Shown here: positions 1-6,408 of the stretch, piece after piece | Numbering within the stretch: position 1 is the stretch's first letter | Layout of the letters: each line of letters opens with the position of its first letter | Assembly (NCBI GenBank): GCA_034172985.1 | Contig: JAXFDY010000179.1 | Location: 1-15,243, forward strand | Direction of reading: 5' to 3' | Source of the DNA: CAG-303 sp034172985 | GTDB lineage: Bacteria > Bacillota > Clostridia > Lachnospirales > Lachnospiraceae | DNA: 15,243 nt | Position numbers and translations under genes: made by a program | The notes under the pieces: generated by a model | The model's database searches: none | What the model was told of the DNA's origin: nothing | The model's input: only the letters and a program-made list of their open reading frames with translations

Positions 1-934
1 TAGTTGTATCTTTTAATTCCAGTCCGAGTTCTTCTGAAATCACCTGACCACCTGTAAGAATAGCGATATCCTTAAGCATTTCTTTTCTTCTGTCACCATA
101 ACCAGGTGCTTTCACAGCTACAACATTAAATGTTCCTCTTAACTTATTTACGATTAATGTAGTAAGAGCTTCACCTTCAATATCCTCAGCAATGATTAAA
201 AGTCTTGCACCAGACTGTACAATCTGTTCAAGTACAGGAAGAATCTCCTGAATGTTAGAAATCTTCTTATCTGTAATAAGAATATATGGATCATCCAGTA
301 CAGCTTCCATCTTATCCATATCTGTAGCCATATATGCAGATATGTATCCTCTGTCAAACTGCATACCTTCTACAAGATCAAGCTCTGTCTGCATTGTCTT
401 TGATTCCTCGATTGTGATAACACCATCATTAGAAACCTTCTCCATGGCATCTGCAACCATATTACCTACAGCTTCATCACCAGCGGAAATAGCTGCAACT
501 TTTGCAATCTGATCTTTTCCATTTACCTTAGAGCTCATATTCTTGATAGCTTCTACAGCCACATCTGTAGCCTTCTTCATACCTTTTCTCAGCACGATTG
601 GATTTGCACCTGCTGCCAGATTCTTCATACCTTCATTTACCATAGCCTGTGCAAGAACAGTTGCTGTTGTAGTACCATCACCAGCTACATCATTTGTCTT
701 TGTAGCTACTTCTTTTACAAGCTGTGCACCCATATTTTCAAATGCATCTTCCAGTTCGATTTCTTTTGCAATTGAAACACCATCATTTGTAATCAATGGT
801 GCGCCATAAGACTTATCTAATACTACATTTCTACCCTTAGGTCCTAATGTTACCTTTACTGTATTTGCTAACTTATTAACGCCTTCTTCCAAAGCTTTTC
901 TTGCTTCTGCACCATACTTAATTTCCTTTGCCAT
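1..934 (-). CDS. groEL: Chaperonin GroEL, N-terminal 311 residues (cut by window edge)
   Basis: Large subunit of the ATP-driven GroEL-GroES folding chamber in the cytoplasm. The visible part covers the N-terminal equatorial domain, intermediate domain and most of the apical domain of a protein usually near 540 residues. Seen in the sequence: the start MAKEIKYGAEARKAL, the nucleotide-binding TLGPKGRNV (residues 29-37) and GDGTTT (85-90), and the apical stretch with VKAPGYGDRR. The start ATG (complement of 932-934) follows a strong AGGAGG site. The gene lies 51 bases downstream of groES on the same strand, so the two are cotranscribed from the CIRCE-controlled promoter ahead of groES. The reading frame runs off the left edge; no frameshift is visible. 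Identity is essentially certain from family knowledge. Confidence 0.98.
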   Translation of the reverse strand, partial: MAKEIKYGAEARKALEEGVNKLANTVKVTLGPKGRNVVLDKSYGAPLITNDGVSIAKEIELEDAFENMGAQLVKEVATKTNDVAGDGTTTATVLAQAMVNEGMKNLAAGANPIVLRKGMKKATDVAVEAIKNMSSKVNGKDQIAKVAAISAGDEAVGNMVADAMEKVSNDGVITIEESKTMQTELDLVEGMQFDRGYISAYMATDMDKMEAVLDDPYILITDKKISNIQEILPVLEQIVQSGARLLIIAEDIEGEALTTLIVNKLRGTFNVVAVKAPGYGDRRKEMLKDIAILTGGQVISEELGLELKDTT

Positions 935-985
935 TTTAAATGCCTCCTATATAATATGATTAAAATTTCTTACTTCCTATATACC

Positions 986-1249
986 TTATTCCACTACTGC
1001 GAGAATATCTTCTTCCTTTACAATGATATACTCTTCTTCATCAATCTTAATGGTATTTCCGGCATATTTTGAATAAATAACTGTCGCTCCTTCGTTCAGA
1101 TATTCTGATTCAACCGCTTTACCCTTTGCAACTACTGTAGCCTCCTGTGGTTTTTCCTTTGACTGTCCAGGTAAAACAATACCTGACTTTGTTGTTTCTT
1201 CTGCAACTACCTGCTTTAATACTAATCTGTCACCTAATGGTCTTAACAT
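986..1249 (-). CDS. groES: Co-chaperonin GroES, 87 residues, short roof loop
   Basis: Heptameric lid of the GroEL chamber. Seen: N-terminal MLRPLGDRLVLK, the mobile loop that contacts GroEL (about residues 17-33, with TKSGIVLPGQ), YSKYAG (59-64) and the C-terminal EEDILAVVE. ATG at 1249 was chosen because GGAGG lies just upstream; a TTG at 1264 overlaps that site and is unlikely. At 87 residues it is shorter than the usual 94-97. Compared with typical bacterial GroES, about six to eight residues are missing between the VVAKG strand (39-43) and the VIYSKYAG strand, where family members carry the roof beta-hairpin that closes the dome. The rest of the fold appears intact. It is the first gene of groES-groEL, controlled through the upstream CIRCE element by HrcA, which is not in view. 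Confidence 0.97.
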   Translation of the reverse strand: MLRPLGDRLVLKQVVAEETTKSGIVLPGQSKEKPQEATVVAKGKAVESEYLNEGATVIYSKYAGNTIKIDEEEYIIVKEEDILAVVE

Positions 1250-1273
1250 TTTAAATTCCTCCAATCTGTTTTG

Positions 1274-1300
1274 TTAGCACTCAATCTTTTCGAGTGCTAC
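1274..1300 (-). promoter_or_regulatory. CIRCE operator (HrcA binding site)
   Basis: Read on the minus strand the site is GTAGCACTC-N9-GAGTGCTAA. This is the CIRCE inverted repeat with one change from the consensus TTAGCACTC-N9-GAGTGCTAA: the first T is G. It lies between the groE promoter and the groES start, in the expected 5' untranslated position. By established knowledge HrcA binds it and represses groESL in the absence of heat stress. Confidence 0.95.
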
Positions 1301-1317
1301 TTTGTTAACTGACTTGT

Positions 1318-1346
1318 ATTGTAATGCCATATGTTGGTTTTTTCAA
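1318..1346 (-). promoter_or_regulatory. Sigma-A-type promoter of groES-groEL
   Basis: On the minus strand TTGAAA (complement of 1341-1346) and TACAAT (complement of 1318-1323) are separated by 17 bases, close to the TTGACA/TATAAT consensus. Transcription would start about 7 bases past the -10 box, so the CIRCE element is at the very start of the transcript. Confidence 0.85.
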
Positions 1347-1363
1347 TAGTACTAAAGTACTAA
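1347..1363. promoter_or_regulatory. Palindromic tandem repeat, possible operator
   Basis: TAGTACT-AA-AGTACTA (1347-1362) is a perfect inverted repeat. The same bases also read as two tandem copies of AGTACTAA (1348-1363). It abuts the groE -35 box and lies about 30 bases before the divergent promoter candidate of the acidic protein gene. Position and symmetry suggest a dimeric regulator site. I do not recognise the motif and no regulator gene is nearby. Confidence 0.45.
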
Positions 1364-1393
1364 TTTTATTTTTTTTGAAATTCTCCTTTATTT

Positions 1394-1420
1394 TTGATAG
1401 AATTTGTATTAGAATATAAT
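1394..1420 (+). promoter_or_regulatory. Candidate promoter for the small acidic membrane protein gene
   Basis: A perfect TATAAT at 1415-1420 is preceded by TTGATA at 1394-1399, but the spacing of 15 bases is short. The offset TTTTGA at 1392-1397 would give 17 bases. The -10 box is convincing and the -35 box uncertain. The predicted start would be near 1427, giving a leader of about 37 bases to the ATG at 1464. Confidence 0.5.
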
Positions 1421-1463
1421 ATATTTACATCAAATATTGTGTACAGTTGAAAGGGGAAATAAT

Positions 1464-1781
1464 ATGGCTAGTAAATTTTCAAAATTTTTAACAATCACAG
1501 CTGTTTTAGGTGCAGCTACTGCTGCCGGAGTTGCTCTTTATAAAAAATACAAGAGTGACAGCGATTTCATTGATAACGATTATGATGACTTTGATGATTT
1601 AGACGATTTTGATGACGATTTAGACGATATCAGCGGAGAAGACAGAGGTTATACTTCTATCTCACCTGAATCTGAAGATGATGAGGAGGAAGAGGAAGAT
1701 TTATCAGATTCATTAACCGAAGAAGAAAAAGAAGCTTTGGCAGACAGCATCGGTGATATGCCAGATGATGATTTATTTTAA
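1464..1781 (+). CDS. Small single-pass membrane protein with Asp/Glu-rich tail, 105 residues
   Basis: Not recognised as a named family. ATG at 1464 is preceded by AAGGGG at suitable spacing; an in-frame ATG at 1437 (MCTVERGNN extension) contains that ribosome binding site and is rejected. Residues 8-25 form one hydrophobic, alanine-rich segment followed by positive YKKYK, so the tail is predicted to stay on the cytoplasmic side by the positive-inside rule (inference). From about residue 32 the protein is extremely acidic and of low complexity, with runs of D and E in repeated DDFDD-like units, then a likely short helix containing LTEEEKEAL. No cysteine or enzymatic motif is visible. The gene is single, divergent from groESL with which it shares a 214-base regulatory region, and it ends at its own strong terminator. 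Its function is unknown. Confidence 0.75.
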   Translation: MASKFSKFLTITAVLGAATAAGVALYKKYKSDSDFIDNDYDDFDDLDDFDDDLDDISGEDRGYTSISPESEDDEEEEEDLSDSLTEEEKEALADSIGDMPDDDLF

Positions 1782-1788
1782 TAATGAT

Positions 1789-1832
1789 AAAAGCAAAAAA
1801 GAAGACAAACACTGTCTTCTTTTTTTGCTTTT
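1789..1832. terminator. Bidirectional intrinsic terminator
   Basis: The arms 1789-1807 and 1813-1832 pair almost completely, with a GAAGACA/TGTCTTC core, a 5-base loop and flanking A and T tracts. Because the A tract precedes and the T tract follows the core, it can end transcription from both sides: the acidic protein gene (plus) and DUF2225-glnS (minus). It overlaps the stop codon of the DUF2225 gene. Confidence 0.88.
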
Positions 1833-2667
1833 ATTCCAAAGAATTTATATAATCTTTTAAATCCCTTGCTTTATCTTTCACTCTGCTCGGTGCATTTCTT
1901 GAAAAAATAATATTTCCGATTAACTTGCGCGCCTCATCTAATTCGTTGCATTCAATCGAAAGTTCTGCCATTAAAAAGTCGTAGGTCCACTCATCCATTC
2001 CTGCAATTGGGAACATTTCCTTTAATCTTGCTGCTTTAAAACCTTCCAATGCCTTTTTAATATACTGCATTTCACAATCATATAACTCTTTTTTTCTCTT
2101 TTCCTCAGGGGCAATCAGTTCATTTCGTTTCCCGCGATACAGCCATGCCAGTTTCAGGCAGATATATGCACGCTCGCTGATTCTTCCATGCTTCACCACC
2201 GCATTTGCCAACGCAAGCTGATGTCTTACGATTGCCTCGTCATATGTGTATTTTTCCCCTGCAGGACGTATACCCTTGAACTTTTCCGAAATCTCTTTTC
2301 TGATTATTTTGATCTGTGAATCAGATATTTCGTCAAAATTTTTACTCAAAGCTGCATATCCGCACTTCTCGCATACTACACATCCATATTTTGTAGTATC
2401 TATCCCTTGGTATACAGGACGCATATCCGGATCTGTGCTAATTAATTTCGGTAAAGATGCCTTGACTTTCAAGCTTTGAAACGTTGTGCTACAGACTGGA
2501 CATACATAAGTCTTTTTTAACAGATAATCTGTCTCTTTCTTTTCTTTTTCTTTAAAGGTTTGTGTATCATGCTTTGATGAAGAAGAAATTTCTTCTTTAA
2601 AAATATCCACCTGCTCCAACTGGTCCAAGCCCAATTCAGACATTCCTTTTAATATTTTATTTTCCAT
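1831..2667 (-). CDS. DUF2225 family protein with zinc-ribbon-like cysteines, 278 residues
   Basis: Matches the DUF2225 family of Firmicutes, whose role is not established. ATG at 2667 follows AGGAG. Residues 1-50 are charged and probably flexible. A cysteine cluster follows: CPVC at 56-59, then C96, C99 and C102 with the sequence CVVCEKCGYAAL, resembling a split zinc ribbon. Between them lies the conserved-looking DPDMRPVYQGID. The C-terminal half is helical with alternating hydrophobic positions and reads like TPR-type helical repeats (ARHQLALANAV-like and LKLAWLYR helices); this is inference from pattern. No signal peptide or membrane segment is seen, so it is cytoplasmic. It begins 47 bases after glnS on the same strand with no terminator between, so cotranscription is likely. 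Confidence 0.85.
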   Translation of the reverse strand: MENKILKGMSELGLDQLEQVDIFKEEISSSSKHDTQTFKEKEKKETDYLLKKTYVCPVCSTTFQSLKVKASLPKLISTDPDMRPVYQGIDTTKYGCVVCEKCGYAALSKNFDEISDSQIKIIRKEISEKFKGIRPAGEKYTYDEAIVRHQLALANAVVKHGRISERAYICLKLAWLYRGKRNELIAPEEKRKKELYDCEMQYIKKALEGFKAARLKEMFPIAGMDEWTYDFLMAELSIECNELDEARKLIGNIIFSRNAPSRVKDKARDLKDYINSLE

Positions 2668-2714
2668 AATCGATCTCCTAATGTTTCAATAAAAAGCTTC
2701 TCTCAATATTTCCG

Positions 2715-4409
2715 TTACTTTAATTTGAAAGAACTCTTCAAGGAAACAATTCTGTTAAATACAGGATGCTCTTCTGTAGAATCTTTAGCATCTACACAAA
2801 AATATCCGTTTCTCACAAACTGAAAACTATCATATGCCTTTGCATCCTTTAATGACGGTTCAAGATAGCATTTCTCTAAAACAGTAAGAGAATTCGGATT
2901 AAGATTCAAGCTTCCGTCTTCATTCAGCTTTCCTTTTTCTTCATCGACAATATTTTCATATAACCGTACTTCCGCCTGTACTGCATGGGCCGCACTCACC
3001 CAGTGAATTGTACCCTTCACTTTTCTTCCGGTAAAGCCGCTTCCGCTTCTTGTTTCCGGATCATAAGTGCAGTGTACTTCTGTTACATTACCATTCTCAT
3101 CCTTTACAAAACTTTCACATTTTACGAAATATGCATTCATAAGGCGTACTTCATTTCCCGGGAATAAACGGAAATATTTCTTTGGAGGTTCCTCCATAAA
3201 ATCTTCTCTTTCAATATAAAGCACCTTTGAGAATGGTACCTTTCTCGTTCCCAATTCTTCATTTTCCTGGTTATTCATAACATCAAAATATTCAACCTGA
3301 TCTTCCGGATAATTATCAATCACCAGTTTAATCGGATCCAGAACAGCCATTACTCTGGAGCGCTTCAACTTCAAATCTTCCCTGATACAATACTCCAGCA
3401 TGGCATAATCCACCGAACTGTTACTCTTGGAAACTCCGCATAATTCTACAAACATACGGATAGACTCCGGTGTAAATCCTCTTCTTCTCAACGCACTCAG
3501 GGAGACAAGACGAGGATCATCCCAACCGTCCACAATTCCATCTTCTACTAACTTCTTAATATATCTTTTTCCTGTAATCACATTTGTGAGATACAATTTA
3601 GCAAACTCAATCTGCTTCGGTGGCTGTGGATATTCCAGCTCTCTGACTACCCACTCATACAACGGTCTGTGGTCCTCAAACTCAAGTGTACAAATAGAAT
3701 GTGTGACCCCTTCTACCGCATCTTCAATCGGATGGGCAAAATCATACATCGGATAAATGCACCAGGTATCACCGGTATTATGATGTGTCATATGTGCCAC
3801 GCGGTAAAGCACAGGATCTCTCATATTCATATTTGGAGAGGCCATATCAATCTTTGCCCTTAACACTTTACTTCCATCTTCAAATTTTCCATTTTTCATA
3901 TCCTCAAAAAGCTGAAGATTTTCTTCAATGCTTCTATTTCGGTATGGGCTTTCTTTGCCCGGCTCTGTCAGAGTTCCTCTGTATTCCCTGATTTCATCAG
4001 CCGTCAGATCACAGACATATGCCTTTCCTTTCTTAATCAATTTAACGGCAGCTTCATACATCTGTTCAAAATAATTAGATGCAAAAAATACTTCTTCCCT
4101 GTAATCTGCTCCCAGCCAATCCACATCTTCCTTAATGGACTGAACAAACTCTGTCTTTTCCTTTGTAGGATTTGTATCATCAAATCTTAAATTGAAAGTT
4201 CCATTATATTTCTTCGCGAGACCATAATTCAAAAGAATCGATTTTGCATGTCCAATATGCAGATAACCATTTGGCTCCGGTGGAAATCTTGTCGTGATAT
4301 GGTCATATACGCCTTCCTCCAGATCCTTGTCAATAATCTGCTCTATAAAATTCTTCGACACTGCATCTGTCTCTTCTGAAACAGTACCCGCTGTTTTTAA
4401 TTCTTCCAT
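2715..4409 (-). CDS. glnS: Glutaminyl-tRNA synthetase (GlnRS), 564 residues
   Basis: Class I synthetase that charges tRNA-Gln with glutamine directly. ATG at 4409 follows GGAGG; an upstream in-frame start adding MVLILFVQ would contain this site and is rejected. Seen: RFPPEPNGYLHIGH with the HIGH signature at residues 51-54, RFDDTNP (75-81), the amino-acid pocket stretch YPMYDFAHPIED (219-230), GWDDPRL and SALRRRGFTPESIR, then the two-lobed beta-barrel anticodon-binding C-terminus ending in SLKSSFKLK. Length fits bacterial GlnRS (about 550). Odd point: where E. coli GlnRS has MSKR (the KMSKS loop) this enzyme reads TGKR (residues 279-282), keeping the lysine and arginine. It is the first gene of a likely glnS-DUF2225 unit with a short leader and no room for a T-box riboswitch. 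Confidence 0.96.
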   Translation of the reverse strand: MEELKTAGTVSEETDAVSKNFIEQIIDKDLEEGVYDHITTRFPPEPNGYLHIGHAKSILLNYGLAKKYNGTFNLRFDDTNPTKEKTEFVQSIKEDVDWLGADYREEVFFASNYFEQMYEAAVKLIKKGKAYVCDLTADEIREYRGTLTEPGKESPYRNRSIEENLQLFEDMKNGKFEDGSKVLRAKIDMASPNMNMRDPVLYRVAHMTHHNTGDTWCIYPMYDFAHPIEDAVEGVTHSICTLEFEDHRPLYEWVVRELEYPQPPKQIEFAKLYLTNVITGKRYIKKLVEDGIVDGWDDPRLVSLSALRRRGFTPESIRMFVELCGVSKSNSSVDYAMLEYCIREDLKLKRSRVMAVLDPIKLVIDNYPEDQVEYFDVMNNQENEELGTRKVPFSKVLYIEREDFMEEPPKKYFRLFPGNEVRLMNAYFVKCESFVKDENGNVTEVHCTYDPETRSGSGFTGRKVKGTIHWVSAAHAVQAEVRLYENIVDEEKGKLNEDGSLNLNPNSLTVLEKCYLEPSLKDAKAYDSFQFVRNGYFCVDAKDSTEEHPVFNRIVSLKSSFKLK

Positions 4410-4426
4410 GACTACCTCCATTTTTA

Positions 4427-4441
4427 TCCAATTACATTGGA
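4427..4441. repeat. Short inverted repeat in the glnS leader
   Basis: TCCAAT-TAC-ATTGGA is a perfect 6-3-6 palindrome lying between the glnS promoter and its ribosome binding site. It could be a small RNA hairpin or an operator half pair. There is no further support for a function. Confidence 0.3.
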
Positions 4442-4460
4442 CAAATAAAATTAATACCAT

Positions 4461-4488
4461 TCTATACCAAAAACTATCGACTTGTAAA
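4461..4488 (-). promoter_or_regulatory. Candidate glnS promoter
   Basis: On the minus strand TTTACA (complement of 4483-4488) and TATAGA (complement of 4461-4466) are 16 bases apart. The -10 box is preceded by TGG, fitting an extended -10 (TGN). The leader to the ATG at 4409 would be about 45 bases. The divergent folBK promoter must lie in the same 152-base gap, where TATAAT at 4531-4536 is a -10 candidate with no clear -35 box. Confidence 0.6.
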
Positions 4489-4561
4489 GTAAAAATTGCA
4501 TTATTTCATTTTTTGTTGTATATTATGCTTTATAATCAAAGACAGAAAAAGAGGAACGCAT

Positions 4562-5359
4562 ATGAACTACATTAATATAGAAAATTTAAAAATTTATGCC
4601 TATCATGGTGTTTTTCCGGAAGAGAACAGACAGGGACAGGATTTTTTTATATCAGCCCGCCTTTATCTTGATACGACTGCTGCTGCCGGTACAGACGATT
4701 TGAACCATTCTGTAAATTATGGTGACGTATGTCATTTTCTTACTGATAAAATGCAGCAGCACACGTTTCATCTGATTGAAGCTGCCGCTGATCATTTGGC
4801 CTGCTCACTTCTTTTAAAATACCCGCTTTTACAAAAAGTAGAGTTAAAATTAAGGAAACCCCATGCTCCCATAGGGCTTCCTTTTGAAGATATCAGTATC
4901 AATGTCACTCGATCCTGGCATGATGTCTGTTTAAGTATCGGCTCCAATATGGGAAATAAGAAAGCATATCTTGATCTTGCCGTCTTACAGCTCCAATCCC
5001 TTACCGGCTGCAAAGTGGACAAGGTAGCTTCCTATATTACGACTGCTCCTTATGGCTACACCGAGCAGGATGATTTTCTAAACAGTGCCATCCTGCTAAA
5101 AACCTTTTTAACACCCCGGGAACTCTTAAATGCTCTCCATGGCATTGAGCAGGAAGCAGGAAGAGAACGCACCATACATTGGGGACCCCGTACCCTTGAC
5201 CTGGATATTCTCCTTTATGATGATCTTATTACAGATGAGCCGGACCTGGTCATTCCTCATCCTGATATGGAAAACAGGGATTTCGTCCTCATTCCTTTAA
5301 AAGAAATTGCCCCTTATAAAATTCATCCACTTCTTCACAAACGAATCAAAGATTTATAG
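4562..5359 (+). CDS. folBK: Fused dihydroneopterin aldolase (FolB) and HPPK (FolK), 265 residues
   Basis: Bifunctional folate enzyme. The FolB part (residues 1 to about 118) cleaves 7,8-dihydroneopterin to 6-hydroxymethyl-dihydropterin, and the FolK part (about 120-265) pyrophosphorylates it with ATP to make the FolP substrate. Seen in FolB: YHGVFPEENRQGQ (14-26) with the substrate-binding Tyr/His/Glu region, VNYGDV (51-56), LIEAAADH (71-78) and the lysine-containing LRKPHAPIG (97-105). Seen in FolK: LSIGSNMG (124-131), TAPYGYTEQDDFLN, the ATP/Mg signature GPRTLDLDILLYDD (208-221) and VIPHPDM (230-236). The two domains are joined in one frame by only a few residues (TRSWHD), so the fusion is real, not a frameshift. 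ATG follows AGAGGA. FolB-FolK fusions are known in other Firmicutes, e.g. streptococcal SulD. Divergent from glnS; it ends 3 bases from the opposing DUF5050 gene. Confidence 0.95.
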   Translation: MNYINIENLKIYAYHGVFPEENRQGQDFFISARLYLDTTAAAGTDDLNHSVNYGDVCHFLTDKMQQHTFHLIEAAADHLACSLLLKYPLLQKVELKLRKPHAPIGLPFEDISINVTRSWHDVCLSIGSNMGNKKAYLDLAVLQLQSLTGCKVDKVASYITTAPYGYTEQDDFLNSAILLKTFLTPRELLNALHGIEQEAGRERTIHWGPRTLDLDILLYDDLITDEPDLVIPHPDMENRDFVLIPLKEIAPYKIHPLLHKRIKDL

Positions 5360-5362
5360 TGT

Positions 5363-6391
5363 CTATTTTGCTGCCGGGGGAGTAAATTCCTCCGGTACGC
5401 CACCCGGCAAAGATGCACGGTACAGAACATAATTTCCCGATAACATCTTATAAAAATATACATACTCCTCTGTAAAATTAATATCTGTATAATCTCCTTC
5501 CAGAACAATCTGTCTGTCAGAACCATCGATTTTCATTCTGCAAAGCATATGATCCGTACTGGTATTTTCTGCCTGATAATAAATATCACCGGTTTTGCTG
5601 TTTACATTGTATTTCACCACTCTGTCCTCACAGAGCACTTCCGTTTCTAATGTATTCAATCCCATTCTCGTCAGCTTATGGTCATTATCAAGATCAATAT
5701 AGTAAACAAACCCATCTTCACAGTCAGGCATATAGAAGTTACCTGCATAGCAGTCAGACACACTGCCATTATCCACAGTGTAGTACATTAAATTATGATT
5801 ACCTTTTGTGTTGGCAAAGAAAATTTTTCCATCATAATAATCCAGCATGGCATAAGATTCATCATACAGCTTTTCATTACTTTTTCCATCTATACCTGCT
5901 TTTTGTACATAATAGCTTCCTGTACTTTTTCCGTATGCATGAAAATACAGATTATTTCCCTGTAATAACAATGCATCAGATATACCCTGATGAATCACTA
6001 CCGGTTCCGAATCACCGATCTTCAGTCGTGAGATTCCATGTAACATATCCTGAGATACAAACGTAATATCACCTATCATGTTATCTTTTACATAATAAAT
6101 ATAATCATTACAAATATTCAGGCAGGAAACACTATCCGTACAAATCCGCTTAACCTCAGAACCATCTTCCTTCATCCGGTATAATTTCCCATTGTCACTG
6201 GGATTGGAAAAATATACATATCCTTTATAAACGCAAAACATTCCACCATTATATAAATTACCGGTTGTATTTCCCACGTCATTTTCCTTATTATAGACAA
6301 AACGATTTGAATATTGATAAAATATTATCCCTGTCACTGCTGCGATAACAATCACTACAGCAATCACAATGAACATTATCTTTTTTTTCAT
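5363..6391 (-). CDS. Membrane-anchored DUF5050 beta-propeller-like protein, 342 residues
   Basis: Function unknown. ATG at 6391 is preceded by GGAGG at a rather long spacing (11 bases). Residues 1-25 carry a KKK start and a hydrophobic helix (IMFIVIAVVIVIAAVTGIIF) without a lipobox cysteine, so it is a membrane anchor with the rest outside. The exported part contains about six repeats of roughly 40 residues with a DGKIFFAN / DGFVYYID / EEYVYFYK pattern (x-D/E-x-hydrophobic-Y-Y/F), each followed by a strand such as LYRMKEDGSEVKRI. This is the DUF5050 beta-propeller signature. It starts 17 bases after the folP stop, so it is the last gene of a folC-folP-DUF5050 operon. Nothing in it suggests a pterin enzyme. 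It may be a sensor or binding scaffold (inference). Confidence 0.85.
   Translation of the reverse strand: MKKKIMFIVIAVVIVIAAVTGIIFYQYSNRFVYNKENDVGNTTGNLYNGGMFCVYKGYVYFSNPSDNGKLYRMKEDGSEVKRICTDSVSCLNICNDYIYYVKDNMIGDITFVSQDMLHGISRLKIGDSEPVVIHQGISDALLLQGNNLYFHAYGKSTGSYYVQKAGIDGKSNEKLYDESYAMLDYYDGKIFFANTKGNHNLMYYTVDNGSVSDCYAGNFYMPDCEDGFVYYIDLDNDHKLTRMGLNTLETEVLCEDRVVKYNVNSKTGDIYYQAENTSTDHMLCRMKIDGSDRQIVLEGDYTDINFTEEYVYFYKMLSGNYVLYRASLPGGVPEEFTPPAAK
5374..5409. other. GC-rich hairpin at the folBK/DUF5050 convergence
   Basis: Two alternative stems sit just past the folBK stop, inside the 3' end of the opposing gene. CCGGGGG (5374-5380) pairs with CCTCCGG (5389-5395) with one G-U pair, and TGCCGGG (5372-5378) pairs with CCCGGCA (5403-5409). 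No T tract follows on either strand, so this is not a classical terminator, but it is the only strong structure in the 3-base junction. Confidence 0.3.
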
Positions 6392-6408
6392 CTGTACTCA
6401 TACCTCCT

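Noticed and set aside
4410..4460. Longer glnS start giving an MVLILFVQ extension
   Set aside because: It would contain the GGAGG site serving the ATG at 4409 and adds a hydrophobic stretch foreign to GlnRS.
4410..4561. A T-box riboswitch controlling glnS
   Set aside because: The leader from the likely promoter to the ATG is only about 45 bases, with no T-box sequence or antiterminator structure; there is no room for one.
5650..6066. 138-residue open frame on the plus strand
   Set aside because: Antisense to the DUF5050 gene; its His/Tyr/Ser-rich composition is the complement artefact of the beta-propeller repeats.
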